A stretch of DNA of 64,000 nucleotides, taken from Psychrosphaera aestuarii. GTDB lineage: Bacteria; Pseudomonadota; Gammaproteobacteria; Enterobacterales; Alteromonadaceae. The DNA lies in the NCBI RefSeq assembly GCF_017948405.1, contig NZ_CP072844.1:1674001-1738000 (forward strand), read 5' to 3'. The notes beneath the pieces are model-generated. The model was not told where the DNA came from, made no database searches, and saw only the letters and a program-made list of their open reading frames with translations. Each line of letters begins with the position of its first letter. Within the stretch, counting starts at the first letter, position 1. Shown here in pieces: positions 54,569-64,000 of this stretch. The position numbers were made by a program, and so were the translations under genes.

Positions 54569-55842
54569 TGGCAAGTACTAAATCAGTTAAAACCAATAAT
54601 ACCATCGCCTGGCAACTAGCGAGGCGTTATTATAAAACCGGTGTGCAAAGCCCATATATTAGGTTTATTAACAGAGCGTCACGTATTGGTTTTGCAATAG
54701 GTGTGGCCGCTTTGATTATTGGTTTGTCTGTTATGAATGGTTTTGAACGTGAACTAAAAAAGACATTACTTTCTGTTATTCCCGATATTGAATTTAAAGC
54801 GGTATCGGGCTCATTACCCAATTGGCCAAGTACAGCTAAACAAATTCTTGGCAACACTAACGTTGTTGCAGTGGCACCGTTTATAGAATTGAATGCTATG
54901 GTACAAAAGCAAAATGCAATGGAAGCGGTCGTTTTAAAGGCCGTAGACCCTTTGTTGGAGCCGAGCATTAACGCAACAAGTAAATATATGGTCGCCGGCG
55001 AATGGTTTTCGCAACAAACAGAGATTGACGGCTTACCTCCTGCAATAATCGGCGCTGGACTAGCTGAAAAACTCGGCCTTGAGCTGGGTGAGCGACTGGA
55101 GCTGTTGTTACCAAAAATTTCTGATACCGGGCGATTGTCTGCGCCAGAATATTTAAATTTTGAGATTGACGGCATCTATAAAATTGGCGGCCAAATGGAT
55201 CATGGTCAAGTATATGTGCCCCTTAGCGTTGTTCAGAAAAGCCAAGGCTTTTCAGCTGAACAAGTGCAAGGTGTTAAAGTCGCATTAACCGACCCTTTTA
55301 TGGCAAACCGAGTCGCCGCAGAAGTAGGCAGTGAAATTACCGAGTTCGTCTATATTATCGACTGGTTTCGAAGCCAAGGTCATGTATACAACGACATCAT
55401 CTTAGTGAAAGACATTATGTATTTAGTGATGGTCTTGGTAATGTCAGTGGCCAGCTTTAACATAATATCTTCATTATCGATGGCCGTTCAGGAAAAATAT
55501 GGCGATATAGGCATTTTAAAAACATTAGGCTTAACACCTCAAACGGTAAAAAACACCTTCGTATTAATGGGCCTATTTACCGCAGTTCGTGGAATATGTT
55601 GGGGTGTACTAGTCGGCGTTATTGTCGCACTGTTTCTTCCCGAGTTGTTTCAAATGCTTGAATACGTATTTAACGTAAAAGTGCTTGATGGGGATGTATA
55701 TTTTATTGCCTATTTACCTAGTGAAATAAATTTTTTGCAAGTTTTAGTAATTGCTGGAACCGCTTTAACTATTGCGCTGATAGCGAGTTTATACCCGGCT
55801 ACAAAAGCATCAAAATTAACGCCGATTGAATTACTAAATTAA
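54568..55842 (+). CDS. lolE: Lipoprotein-releasing system membrane subunit LolE
   Basis: A 424-residue FtsX-type permease homologous to LolC, with the same topology: one N-terminal helix (GFAIGVAALIIGLSVMNGFE), a periplasmic domain, then three C-terminal helices with YGDIGILKTLGLTPQTV and LYPATKASKLTPIELLN. It forms the LolCDE heterotetramer. Its ATG overlaps the lolD stop by one base. It converges with pyrC; no clear terminator is seen in the 57-base gap. Confidence 0.93.
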   Translation: MASTKSVKTNNTIAWQLARRYYKTGVQSPYIRFINRASRIGFAIGVAALIIGLSVMNGFERELKKTLLSVIPDIEFKAVSGSLPNWPSTAKQILGNTNVVAVAPFIELNAMVQKQNAMEAVVLKAVDPLLEPSINATSKYMVAGEWFSQQTEIDGLPPAIIGAGLAEKLGLELGERLELLLPKISDTGRLSAPEYLNFEIDGIYKIGGQMDHGQVYVPLSVVQKSQGFSAEQVQGVKVALTDPFMANRVAAEVGSEITEFVYIIDWFRSQGHVYNDIILVKDIMYLVMVLVMSVASFNIISSLSMAVQEKYGDIGILKTLGLTPQTVKNTFVLMGLFTAVRGICWGVLVGVIVALFLPELFQMLEYVFNVKVLDGDVYFIAYLPSEINFLQVLVIAGTALTIALIASLYPATKASKLTPIELLN

Positions 55843-55899
55843 GCAAGATGTTATCGGCGTTATTTCCTAGTTATAAGGGTTTAATATTTAGTCTTTATA

Positions 55900-56934
55900 T
55901 TAGGTTTTAATTTTCCAATGGCAGGTTTCACCTGCAAAAAATGGCACAATTGGCTCTCCATTTGGAAGGGTAATCGTGTTAGGTATTGTCCAATCTTCTT
56001 TGACTAATGTGACAGTCCCTTTATTTCTCGGTAAACCGTAAAAATCGGCTCCATAGTGAGACGCAAAGCCTTCTAGTTTATCTAATGCGCCTAACTCTTC
56101 GAATACGTGAGTATACAATTCTAACGCGGACCATGCACTGTAGCAGCCAGCACAACCACAAGCGTTTTCTTTTTTTGACTTTTCATGGGGCGCAGAGTCG
56201 GTACCTAAGAAAAACTTAGGGCTACCAGTTGCAACTACACTTCGAAGTGCTTGCTGGTGAATATTTCGTTTAAGCACTGGCAAACAGTAGTTGTGTGGAC
56301 GAATACCGCCTACTAGTAAGTCATTTCTATTTAATAGCAGGTGTTGAGGCGTAATTGTTGCCGCAACGTTATCAGAAGCGTTCAGGACAAAATCCACTGC
56401 ATCTTTGGTCGTGATGTGTTCAAACACAACTTTTAAGTTGGGGAACGCATTAACAATTCGAGTCAGGTTGCGGTCGATAAATTCCTTTTCACGGTCGAAG
56501 ATGTCTATGTGATGATCTGTAACTTCACCATGCACCAACAACAACATGCCTTGTTGTTCCATTTCAGCAAATATTGGAAACAAATCGTCTAAAGCACTTA
56601 CTGCGGCATCGGAATTAGTTGTCGCTCCAGCAGGGTATAACTTTGCGGCCACAGCTCCGGCGGCTTTAGCATCAATGATGTCTTGTTTACTGGTATTGTT
56701 TGTCAGATACAGAACCATTAAAGGTTCAAAGTTACTACCTGTTGGTTTAGCTGCGTTAATACGGTCACGATAAGACGTAATCATTGAAGCGTTAGTAACG
56801 GGTGGAACAAGATTGGGCATAACAATGGCTCTATCGAAACAACGAGCTGTAGCCGCAACGGTCTCTTTGAGTATGTCACCATCCCGAAAATGAAGATGCC
56901 AATCGTCAGGTGTTTGTATGGTAAGTTCTGTCAT
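55900..56934 (-). CDS. pyrC: Dihydroorotase (PyrC)
   Basis: A 344-residue class II dihydroorotase that cyclises carbamoyl-aspartate to dihydroorotate. Binuclear-zinc ligands of the E. coli type are present: His13 and His15 (DWHLHFRDG), the carboxylated Lys98 ([13 protein letters not shown]), later His residues ([16 protein letters not shown]) and Asp in LGTDSAPH. Its product is the substrate of PyrD, also encoded in this window. The DUF2062 gene lies upstream on the same strand. Confidence 0.96.
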   Translation of the reverse strand: MTELTIQTPDDWHLHFRDGDILKETVAATARCFDRAIVMPNLVPPVTNASMITSYRDRINAAKPTGSNFEPLMVLYLTNNTSKQDIIDAKAAGAVAAKLYPAGATTNSDAAVSALDDLFPIFAEMEQQGMLLLVHGEVTDHHIDIFDREKEFIDRNLTRIVNAFPNLKVVFEHITTKDAVDFVLNASDNVAATITPQHLLLNRNDLLVGGIRPHNYCLPVLKRNIHQQALRSVVATGSPKFFLGTDSAPHEKSKKENACGCAGCYSAWSALELYTHVFEELGALDKLEGFASHYGADFYGLPRNKGTVTLVKEDWTIPNTITLPNGEPIVPFFAGETCHWKIKT

Positions 56935-56993
56935 ATCAATTCCTCAAATCATCCAGTTTTATGCTGTCATTATTAATTATTCGTTTAATTTGG

Positions 56994-57563
56994 CTACTTT
57001 GTTAACTCTCTGTTCAAACGCATTAATTTTCTTCTTTGCCAAGATTTTTTTACTGAGTAACGCCACATCAAATCAATGCCAAAAAAGCCAATTACAGCGC
57101 AAATAGTTGCTGCGACTAAACACCCAGTAATAAATGCAGGACCAATGGTTGATAGACTCGCTACTAACCAGTCCCAACTTAATTCAAATTTAAATGGTTG
57201 TTTTTCACCACCTAAAATCCATTCGCCCAACAAATAACAGCCATAAAATAAGGGTGGCATTGTCAGTGGATTGCTAACCCAAACCAACGCTACGGATATT
57301 GGTAGGTTTACTTTGAAAACGATGGCACCAAGCGCTGATAACCACATTTGAAAAGGTACGGGAATAAAAGCGTTAAAAAGTCCGATAGCAAACGCACCAC
57401 GAGCAGAACGACGATTTAAGTGCCATAAGTTCGCATCATGAAGAACGTCACCGAACATATTAACGGCTTTGTTTTGTTTAATTTTATTATGATCAGGTAA
57501 AAACCTTTGTATGAATTTCTTAGGCATAGTATGAGCTCGAATCAAGAATTCTGTACTTGTCAA
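56994..57563 (-). CDS. DUF2062 family membrane protein
   Basis: A 189-residue protein with a basic N-terminus (MPKKFIQRFLPDHNKI motif about residue 13) and three to four hydrophobic helices. It matches the DUF2062 family: NRRSARGAFAIGLFNAFIPVPFQMWL, read as RRSARGAFAIG then FIPVPFQMW, and VSNPLTMPPLFYGCYLLGEWIL in part. The internal Met13 could also be the start. Function unknown. It lies 59 bases upstream of pyrC and may be cotranscribed with it. Confidence 0.8.
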   Translation of the reverse strand: MTSTEFLIRAHTMPKKFIQRFLPDHNKIKQNKAVNMFGDVLHDANLWHLNRRSARGAFAIGLFNAFIPVPFQMWLSALGAIVFKVNLPISVALVWVSNPLTMPPLFYGCYLLGEWILGGEKQPFKFELSWDWLVASLSTIGPAFITGCLVAATICAVIGFFGIDLMWRYSVKKSWQRRKLMRLNRELTK

Positions 57564-57636
57564 AATGAGTCGCTAAGTTACATTAAATTTAGGATTTTGT
57601 AATTAGAGAATTAACACATTAGTTAAGGAATTATAA

Positions 57637-60300
57637 TTGAACAAATGGTTCGCGGGTTTTTTAATCGGTTGTGGCCTGTTTTTGTTCAGTCCTAGGTTGA
57701 TATCAGCTGGTGAAGTCACACTCATTCTAATTACATGCATTCTTGCTGTTGTTTGTCGAAATTACATTAGGTGCAAAAAAAAATCTAAGTCTGTTTTTAG
57801 TTTAATAATCGCTTTGTGTTTTGGTGTTGTATGGCAGTCAACGACAAGTGCATGGTTTTTTCAATTAGGGCCAATAGGGCCTTTGTTAGATACCGGGATC
57901 CCTGTTGTTATTAAAGGTGAGGTTTTAAATGTCGTAATTGACCTACCTTGTTCAAAAGATCAAGACCTACCAACTTCAGGATCCCTTGATATACGAATAG
58001 CAGAGGTTAATCACAAGCCGATAAGTTGGTTACAATCAGAACAAATTATTCGAGTGAGCTGGTATGACAAACCTATACGATGCGTTAGCAAAGTCGGCAT
58101 GGGAGCAATTGTAAGCTTTAACGCCATATTGAAGTCTATTTGGGGTTATGAAAATAGCTATGGATTTAATCAGCGCAAGTGGTTATTTGCGCAGCGCATT
58201 AATGCGAAAGGAACCATACAAGACGAGATTGTAGTTGATACTGATAGCACTTTAGATATAGACCAACGGCAAATCATCACAAATAAAGTAACGACATTAT
58301 CAAAGCAAGCTAATTTATTTCACAACGATTTAATCCTAGCGCTTACTACAGGTGACAAACAACTAATTAGTCAAGAAAAAAAACAACGTATTAATAGCCT
58401 AGGCCTTGGTCATTTTTTAGCTATTTCAGGTTTACATATTGGTTTGTTATACGGCTTAGTATATCTGCTTATACGTTTTGTTTATTTAACGGCTAGTTTG
58501 GCTCTGTTCAGAACATACAGATTTGTAGGCACCGTTATTCCAACACAAAATACAACTCCGTATATACTACAAAGCGTTATCTCGATAATCCTAATATGGG
58601 GATATGTTATTCTAATTGGAGCAATTCCTTCTGCTGTTCGAGCTGCGTCTGCAATAACTATTTATCTATTTATTCGTTACACAAAAAGTACCTTTGAGCC
58701 ATTTAATGTACTTTTAGCGGTGGCGACGATATCGGTAATTTTTGAACCTTGGTCGTTTCTTAATTCGTCTTGGTGGTTAAGTTTTTATGCAGTTTTGGGT
58801 ATTTTAATATTCGTCAGATTTGTTCGATTACAGTACACCTTTAAATTACATGGCTTGTACAAATATCTTATAAATTTAACTTTATACATTACTTTATTTC
58901 AGCTGTTTATATTCGTATGGATGTTACCCATAATCTTTTGGTTTTTTGGTGGGGTGGGCACATTTTCGGTAATAACCAATCTTTTATTTAGTCCAATATT
59001 TGCGGCCGTTATTATGCCTCTAATTGCGTTCGGTGCTTTGTTTATATCTATAAGTGAACCAATGGCTGCACTATTTTACAGTTTGGCAGATTTGGCGTTG
59101 ATTACGATGTTTGATGCTTTTATTTATTTGCAGCTTTATAAAAGTTGGTGGTCGGGGTCGGATAGTACACTTCAACTTGTTATTGTAGTAATAATATTGG
59201 CGCCAATAATACTGCTTAGCTTGTTTAAACTGGTTTCTCCAATGTCTATTTGCCTTTCCACAGCCTTCAAAACAGTTACCAGAACTGATCTAAAAGCTAA
59301 AAAAAATGGGGGTCTATTTTGCAGTATTAATAACAAGTCAATTTATATAGCTCTCATATGTTTGTGTATAGTCGTTGGTCAATTTTTATTAGAAGGTATG
59401 CCAAACATTGACCAAAAGACAAACACGCAATCCAATAAAAAAGCGAAGTTAGACTCAAGCCCAGAAATAACTATTTTTGACGTCGGACAAGGAAGCGCAA
59501 TGATGGTTACAACCGGCAATATGGTCACGGAAAGATCACTGCTTAGTAACACAATTCTTTTTGATCTTGGTCCGTTGTTTAATAATGGATTTAGCGCTAC
59601 GGAGTCGGTAATTGTTCCAACACTGCAGCGTCGAGGAATTAAGACCATTGATCAAGTTATATTAACGCATCTTGATGCTGACCATGTTGGCAACGCCAAT
59701 GCACTTATCGCAGCGGGTTATAATCCTGCGTTAGATGATTGCGACAACATTGATAACTTGCCATCTATCGAAAATTGGCCAGAGGTAACATTTCAAATTC
59801 TATGGCCTAACCAAACTCGATGGCAGTATTTAAATGAGGTTTGGCCGATATTGTCGCGTAATGATCGTAGTTGCGTGATTTTAATTACCGAAACATCATC
59901 AGACACAAAGATATTAATCACAGGTGATATCAGCCATAAGGTTGAGCGAGTGTTGGTCGACGCTTATTATGCCGACTCTTTGGATTTATCTGCTGACATA
60001 CTTATTGTTCCACATCACGGCAGTCGTCATAGTTCCTCTAAACCTTTTATATATGCTGTTGCGCCCAAAGTTGTCATTTATAGTAGTGGTGTAAATAATC
60101 GTTTTGGCATGCCGTCAGAACAGGTGTTATCAAGATACGGACGTTATAATGTGCAGCAATTTAATACTGCTAGATCAGGGCAATTAACGATTAAGTTTGA
60201 TTCAGATAAAAGCACGTTTGTTGTTAAAGAAACGTTACATAAGTGGAGCCCTTTTTGGAAAAAGCAAAATCCTTTTAGCATTCATGGACAAATACGGTAG
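57637..60300 (+). CDS. comEC: DNA internalisation competence protein ComEC/Rec2
   Basis: An 887-residue inner-membrane protein. An N-terminal DUF4131-type soluble segment lies between early helices, the Competence membrane domain spans ~230-540 (FLAISGLHIGLLYGL, IGAIPSAVRAASAI), and a C-terminal metallo-beta-lactamase domain has HLDADHVGNA at about 678-687 and PHHGSRHSS. ComEC forms the channel for single-stranded DNA during transformation. Translation starts at TTG with AAGGA upstream. Gene order comEC-msbA-lpxK matches E. coli ycaI-msbA-lpxK. Confidence 0.92.
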   Translation: MNKWFAGFLIGCGLFLFSPRLISAGEVTLILITCILAVVCRNYIRCKKKSKSVFSLIIALCFGVVWQSTTSAWFFQLGPIGPLLDTGIPVVIKGEVLNVVIDLPCSKDQDLPTSGSLDIRIAEVNHKPISWLQSEQIIRVSWYDKPIRCVSKVGMGAIVSFNAILKSIWGYENSYGFNQRKWLFAQRINAKGTIQDEIVVDTDSTLDIDQRQIITNKVTTLSKQANLFHNDLILALTTGDKQLISQEKKQRINSLGLGHFLAISGLHIGLLYGLVYLLIRFVYLTASLALFRTYRFVGTVIPTQNTTPYILQSVISIILIWGYVILIGAIPSAVRAASAITIYLFIRYTKSTFEPFNVLLAVATISVIFEPWSFLNSSWWLSFYAVLGILIFVRFVRLQYTFKLHGLYKYLINLTLYITLFQLFIFVWMLPIIFWFFGGVGTFSVITNLLFSPIFAAVIMPLIAFGALFISISEPMAALFYSLADLALITMFDAFIYLQLYKSWWSGSDSTLQLVIVVIILAPIILLSLFKLVSPMSICLSTAFKTVTRTDLKAKKNGGLFCSINNKSIYIALICLCIVVGQFLLEGMPNIDQKTNTQSNKKAKLDSSPEITIFDVGQGSAMMVTTGNMVTERSLLSNTILFDLGPLFNNGFSATESVIVPTLQRRGIKTIDQVILTHLDADHVGNANALIAAGYNPALDDCDNIDNLPSIENWPEVTFQILWPNQTRWQYLNEVWPILSRNDRSCVILITETSSDTKILITGDISHKVERVLVDAYYADSLDLSADILIVPHHGSRHSSSKPFIYAVAPKVVIYSSGVNNRFGMPSEQVLSRYGRYNVQQFNTARSGQLTIKFDSDKSTFVVKETLHKWSPFWKKQNPFSIHGQIR

Positions 60301-60346
60301 AATTAGGCTAATTATTTGATATTAAAATGAAGCACTGGACTGTACT

Positions 60347-62083
60347 TTGGAAGAAAATTACTCAACGACGTTTAAAAGACTTGCGGGTTATATAAAACCA
60401 TACGCAATGGGTTTTGTGTTAGCTCTTGTTGGTATGCTGGGTTACGCGGGAATAGACGTACTTTTTATTTCGGAAATACAAACTTTTATCGATGAAGGGA
60501 TCACCGCTAAAAATAGTGAAGTGCTCGCTGCTGCGCCTTTGTTTGTTATCGTAGTATTCATACTACGAGGCGTGTTTAATTATATGGCCACGTTTGGACT
60601 CGGTTGGGTCGGCTCAAATATTGTCATGAAGTTGCGTCAAGAGCTTTACGAAAAGATGTTAGCTTTGCCGGTGAGTTATCACGATAGTGAGTCAAACGGT
60701 AGTTTGATCTCAAAAATTACCTTTGACACAGAGCAAATTGAAAACGCTTGTAGTCGAGCTTTGATGACGTTAGTAAGAGAAGGCGCTATGGTAATAGGGT
60801 TGCTTGCTGTTATGTTTTATCACAGCTGGAAATTATCAATTGCTATTTTAATTTTAGTACCAGTGGTCGCATTTATTGTTAGTTATGTCACCAAACGTTT
60901 TAGAGTAATATCAAAAAAGATTCAGTCAGCCATGGGTAACGTAACCCGTCAATCAGAACAAATGTTATCGGGTCACAAGGTTATTTTAGCGTTTGGTGGT
61001 CAGGAAAAAGAAACTAAATCCTTTTTTGATGTTAATAATCATAACCGTCAACAACGAATGAAAATGGTTGTTACCAAAACGTTAAGCGTCTCTTCTATTC
61101 AGGTTATTGCATCTTTTGCTTTAGCTGCGGTTTTATATTTATCAGCGCAGCCAGAAATGCTAGATAGCTTATCGCCTGGTACTTTTTCCGTGGTCTTGTC
61201 ATCAATGATGATGTTACTTCGACCGCTTAAAATGTTAACCACGGTAAACAGTGAATTTCAACGTGGACTTACCGCGGCCAAAAGTGTTTTTGAAGTTCTA
61301 GATGTTGAGTCAGAACTAAATACTGGTACAGCCATAAAAGAAAAGATTAATGGTCACTTAGCATTCTCAAATTTGAGCTTTGCCTATCCTGGTACAGATA
61401 AAAAGGTTATCAATAACTTTACACTAGATATCAAGCCAGGCAAGACTGTGGCCCTTGTTGGCCGCTCCGGTAGTGGTAAGACAACGATATCCAATTTCGT
61501 ACCGCGTTACTATTTTCCGCAAGAAGGTGAAATCACCTTAGATGGCCTTAACATTAACGAATATGAACTTAAAAACTTACGATCACACATCGCCATTGTT
61601 TCACAGCAAGTCGTTCTGTTTAACGATAGTATCGCAAATAATATTGCCTACGGTTCGTCACGCGTTACTAGAGAAGATATTGAACAAGCGGCAAAGCTTG
61701 CGCACGTGCTTGAGTTTACCGACCAAATGGAAAATGGGTTGGATACTGAAGTTGGAGAAAATGGTGTGCTTTTATCAGGCGGTCAGCGCCAACGCATTGC
61801 AATTGCGAGAGCGATTTTACGCAATGCACCTATTTTAATTTTAGATGAAGCAACATCGGCCTTAGATACTGAGTCTGAGCGAGCAATTCAAGACGCAATG
61901 CAAAACTTAATGACCAACCGAACAAGTATCGTTATTGCCCATCGCTTATCGACAATTGAAAATGCAGACCAAATAGTCGTGATGGACAAAGGTCAAATTA
62001 TCGAACAAGGCACACATTCAGACCTTTTGATAAAAGGTGGCGCGTATGCCGCGTTGCACCAATTACAGTTTGGTGATGAATAA
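60347..62083 (+). CDS. msbA: Lipid A export ABC transporter MsbA
   Basis: A 578-residue half-transporter with six N-terminal helices (ABC_membrane, ~20-300) and an ATPase with Walker A at 372-379 (GRSGSGKT, Lys378), signature LSGGQRQ and Walker B ILILDEATSALD. It flips lipid A-core across the inner membrane. The start is a TTG; an ATG 20 bases upstream is out of frame. Its stop is directly followed by the lpxK GTG with no gap. Confidence 0.95.
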   Translation: MEENYSTTFKRLAGYIKPYAMGFVLALVGMLGYAGIDVLFISEIQTFIDEGITAKNSEVLAAAPLFVIVVFILRGVFNYMATFGLGWVGSNIVMKLRQELYEKMLALPVSYHDSESNGSLISKITFDTEQIENACSRALMTLVREGAMVIGLLAVMFYHSWKLSIAILILVPVVAFIVSYVTKRFRVISKKIQSAMGNVTRQSEQMLSGHKVILAFGGQEKETKSFFDVNNHNRQQRMKMVVTKTLSVSSIQVIASFALAAVLYLSAQPEMLDSLSPGTFSVVLSSMMMLLRPLKMLTTVNSEFQRGLTAAKSVFEVLDVESELNTGTAIKEKINGHLAFSNLSFAYPGTDKKVINNFTLDIKPGKTVALVGRSGSGKTTISNFVPRYYFPQEGEITLDGLNINEYELKNLRSHIAIVSQQVVLFNDSIANNIAYGSSRVTREDIEQAAKLAHVLEFTDQMENGLDTEVGENGVLLSGGQRQRIAIARAILRNAPILILDEATSALDTESERAIQDAMQNLMTNRTSIVIAHRLSTIENADQIVVMDKGQIIEQGTHSDLLIKGGAYAALHQLQFGDE

Positions 62084-63118
62084 GTGAGTAACATTGAGCA
62101 GGCGTGGTATACAAATAAAAAATGGATATGGGTATTTCTTCCATTCACTTTGTTGTTTTGGTTGATTAGTGCTTTGCGACGTTGGCGCTATAAAGACCAT
62201 AAGTTAGCCAGCGCAGATTGTTCCTTGCCCGTGATTGTAGTTGGCAACATTACGGTTGGTGGCACAGGTAAAACGCCATTCGTTATCTTTTTAGTTGAAC
62301 TTTTAAAAAAGCACGGGTATTCACCGGCTATTGTAAGTCGTGGTTATGGGGCTTCTAAATTAGGCCCTAGTTTTCCTCGGCTCGTAAACTTAATCAGTGA
62401 TCCAAGTTTAACTGGCGATGAACCAAGTTTATTAGCCATGCGCACAGGATGCCCTGTCGTTATTGATGCAAATAGGAATGTTGCTGTTAAATATGCGTCA
62501 CAAATTAGCGGAGTCGATATTATTATTTCCGATGATGGGCTACAGCACTATAAAATGTCCAGAGACATCGAGATTGTATTAATTGATGGTGCTCGCAAGT
62601 TTGGCAATGGCTTTTTACTGCCCATGGGGCCATTAAGAGAGTCCGAATCTCGTCTTGCTTCAGTGGATATTTCAGTAGTAAATTCCGGTTTTATTGCTGC
62701 AAGTGATGTTACTTCTGAACTCGAATATGATTATCGATTAGCTGCAACAAATGTGATTCAAATTTTAACGGGCGATAAAACGGCGTTAAGCGATGAGCAC
62801 CGGAAGGTTCATCTAGTATCAGGTATTGGCAACCCTCAGAGATTCAAAGATACGGCGATAAAATCAGGCTTAAATGTGATCAGTGAACATTGGTTTCCCG
62901 ATCACCATAATTTTACTAAAGCCGACTTTGATAATCTTAAGTTAACTTCGTCAGATGACGAAATCGTATTAATGACAGAAAAAGATGCAGTTAAGTGTCG
63001 CAAGTTTGCCCAATGTAATTGGTTTGTTTTACCTATTGATGCCATTATCTCTTCGTCATTAGAGCAAGTGTTATCAGATAAACTTAGATTATTAACCTCA
63101 AAAACAATCAACAAATAA
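62084..63118 (+). CDS. lpxK: Tetraacyldisaccharide 4'-kinase
   Basis: A 344-residue membrane-associated kinase that adds the 4'-phosphate of lipid A. One N-terminal hydrophobic helix (~15-30) is followed by the P-loop GNITVGGTGKTPF at ~54-66, DDGLQHYKMSRDIEIVLID (in part) and FPDHHNF near the C-terminus. The GTG start abuts the msbA stop codon, so translation is likely coupled. The last in a lipid A export/synthesis pair. Confidence 0.95.
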   Translation: MSNIEQAWYTNKKWIWVFLPFTLLFWLISALRRWRYKDHKLASADCSLPVIVVGNITVGGTGKTPFVIFLVELLKKHGYSPAIVSRGYGASKLGPSFPRLVNLISDPSLTGDEPSLLAMRTGCPVVIDANRNVAVKYASQISGVDIIISDDGLQHYKMSRDIEIVLIDGARKFGNGFLLPMGPLRESESRLASVDISVVNSGFIAASDVTSELEYDYRLAATNVIQILTGDKTALSDEHRKVHLVSGIGNPQRFKDTAIKSGLNVISEHWFPDHHNFTKADFDNLKLTSSDDEIVLMTEKDAVKCRKFAQCNWFVLPIDAIISSSLEQVLSDKLRLLTSKTINK

Positions 63119-63139
63119 AAATAATTAACGGAATATGTT

Positions 63140-63334
63140 ATGGCTTTTGATAAAAAACTTTTAAATATAATTGCTTGTCCAATTTGTAAATCGCAACTGC
63201 ACTATGCAGAGAAGAGCAATGAATTGGTTTGTAAAGTCGACAGAATCGCGTACTCAATTAATGAAGATATCCCGGTAATGTTAGAAGGTGAAGCTCGCCA
63301 GCTTACATTTGACGAAATTGAACAATATAAATAA
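63140..63334 (+). CDS. Trm112-family protein (YcaR-like)
   Basis: A 64-residue small zinc-ribbon-like protein with CPIC (Cys13, Cys16) and Cys31 in KSNELVCKVDRIAYSI, then EDIPVMLEGEARQL, the typical Trm112/YcaR ending. The fourth cysteine position is Asp/Arg-like, so zinc binding may be lost as in enterobacterial YcaR. It lies 21 bases after lpxK and 13 bases before kdsB, the conserved E. coli arrangement. In archaea and eukaryotes Trm112 activates methyltransferases; here the role is not established. Confidence 0.88.
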   Translation: MAFDKKLLNIIACPICKSQLHYAEKSNELVCKVDRIAYSINEDIPVMLEGEARQLTFDEIEQYK

Positions 63335-63347
63335 CCAATAGGCACTT

Positions 63348-64000
63348 ATGAACAACGATATGACACAAAGCGGTAAGTTTGTAGTTGTAATTCCAGCTCG
63401 TTACGATTCAACTCGATTACCAGGTAAACCCCTTGCAATGATTGATAATCGTCCTATGGTTCAATGGGTTTATGAACGTGGAGTAGCATCTGGCGCAGAA
63501 CAAGTTATCGTAGCAACTGACGACGAACGAGTGTATTCAGCGGTTAAAGCTTTTGGTGGCGAGGTCTGTATGACTTCAAAAACACATGAGTCTGGTACAG
63601 AGCGATTAGCTGAGGTTGTAAAGCAATACAAGTTTGCGGCAGATACCATTATTGTTAACGTTCAGGGCGATGAGCCAATGATCCCAGCGGTCAATATTAA
63701 ACAGTTAGCTGCCAATTTAATAAAGTTACAGGCACAAAACGTAGGTATGGCGACACTAGCAGAAAGTATTTGCTCTTTTAACGAGTTATCTAATCCAAAT
63801 GTGGTCAAAGTGGTAACTGACAAAAATGGCTTAGCTCTTACATTCTCTCGCTCTGCATTACCGTTCGACAGAGACCAGTTCTCAAAGACGCCAAACCCAG
63901 AATTGAGATTTCCATATCTTCGCCATATTGGTATATATGCTTATACAGCGGGTTTTATCCAAGAGTATATTAGTTGGCCAACATCACAGCTAGAGCAAAT
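63348..64000 (+). CDS. kdsB: 3-deoxy-manno-octulosonate cytidylyltransferase (partial, runs off the right edge)
   Basis: The first 217 residues of CMP-KDO synthetase are in view, with no stop before the window ends; the family is about 250 residues. Motifs are [19 protein letters not shown] (nucleotide site), [20 protein letters not shown] and [11 protein letters not shown] (metal-binding Asp). It activates KDO with CTP for lipopolysaccharide inner core. The ATG 13 bases after the Trm112-like gene was chosen; an in-frame ATG four codons later is an alternative. Part of the lpxK-Trm112-kdsB operon. Confidence 0.95.
   Translation, partial: MNNDMTQSGKFVVVIPARYDSTRLPGKPLAMIDNRPMVQWVYERGVASGAEQVIVATDDERVYSAVKAFGGEVCMTSKTHESGTERLAEVVKQYKFAADTIIVNVQGDEPMIPAVNIKQLAANLIKLQAQNVGMATLAESICSFNELSNPNVVKVVTDKNGLALTFSRSALPFDRDQFSKTPNPELRFPYLRHIGIYAYTAGFIQEYISWPTSQLEQ

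Noticed and set aside
1..64000. Mobile elements, prophage, CRISPR arrays, tRNA or rRNA genes
   Set aside because: No transposase, integrase, phage, Cas or repeat-spacer pattern was seen, and the intergenic gaps are short with no cloverleaf-like sequence.

Overview
This window is an AT-rich, densely packed stretch of core chromosome from a Gram-negative gammaproteobacterium. The gene complement and order (msrC-proQ-prc, pepN-DUF2835, pyrD-zapC, mfd-csiV, lolCDE, comEC-msbA-lpxK-Trm112-kdsB, a GDH-180 type glutamate dehydrogenase, VF530 and CsiV proteins) point to the marine Alteromonadales, most likely Colwelliaceae (Colwellia/Thalassotalea-like). That placement is inferred from recognised protein families and synteny, not from a search. 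I see no rRNA, tRNA, CRISPR array, insertion sequence, prophage or integron, and no block whose base composition stands apart. Several genes appear to start at TTG.

Layout. Bases 1-9.3 kb hold stand-alone metabolic genes: glyoxalase I, a DUF2007/zinc-ribbon protein, a tandem pterin-synthase-like protein, an M23 peptidase, an M61 peptidase, a hotdog thioesterase and an Mpo1-like membrane protein. A LytS/LytTR two-component pair follows, then the msrC - small acidic protein - proQ - prc operon, which runs to 11.4 kb. From 11.4 to 17.2 kb are a sodium:neurotransmitter-type transporter, an NhaC antiporter, pepN and a DUF2835 gene. From 17.3 to 24.2 kb is the least understood unit, a four-gene envelope cluster (DUF1302 outer-membrane protein, DUF1329 protein, YCF48-like protein, RND/MMPL exporter). 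It is preceded by a perfect 21-bp palindrome and split by an internal terminator. From 24.5 to 35.3 kb are gdhB, pyrD-zapC-deoB, dps, a phytase-esterase-like protein ending in a nine-copy heptanucleotide repeat, and tdk with an overlapping HD-phosphohydrolase gene.

From 35.4 to 42.7 kb are an exported amidase, a TonB-dependent receptor, VF530, a REC-DUF3369-HD-GYP regulator and a chromate-type transporter. From 42.7 to 52.5 kb the minus strand carries mfd-csiV-punA-deoC-hypothetical and then a PilZ-like gene with aguA and aguB. From 52.6 to the right edge are lolCDE, pyrC and DUF2062 (minus strand), then comEC, msbA, lpxK, a Trm112-like protein and the start of kdsB.

Functional themes. Deoxynucleoside metabolism is spread over three nearby loci (deoB; tdk plus an HD nucleotidase-like protein; punA-deoC), each joined to other genes by overlaps or very short gaps. 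Pyrimidine synthesis (pyrD, pyrC), agmatine-to-putrescine conversion (aguA, aguB), and outer-membrane biogenesis (lolCDE, msbA, lpxK, kdsB) are also represented. The best candidate for undescribed biology is the DUF1302-DUF1329-YCF48-RND cluster with its putative operator. Secondary candidates are the small acidic protein coupled to ProQ and the tandem pterin-synthase-like protein with unequal halves.
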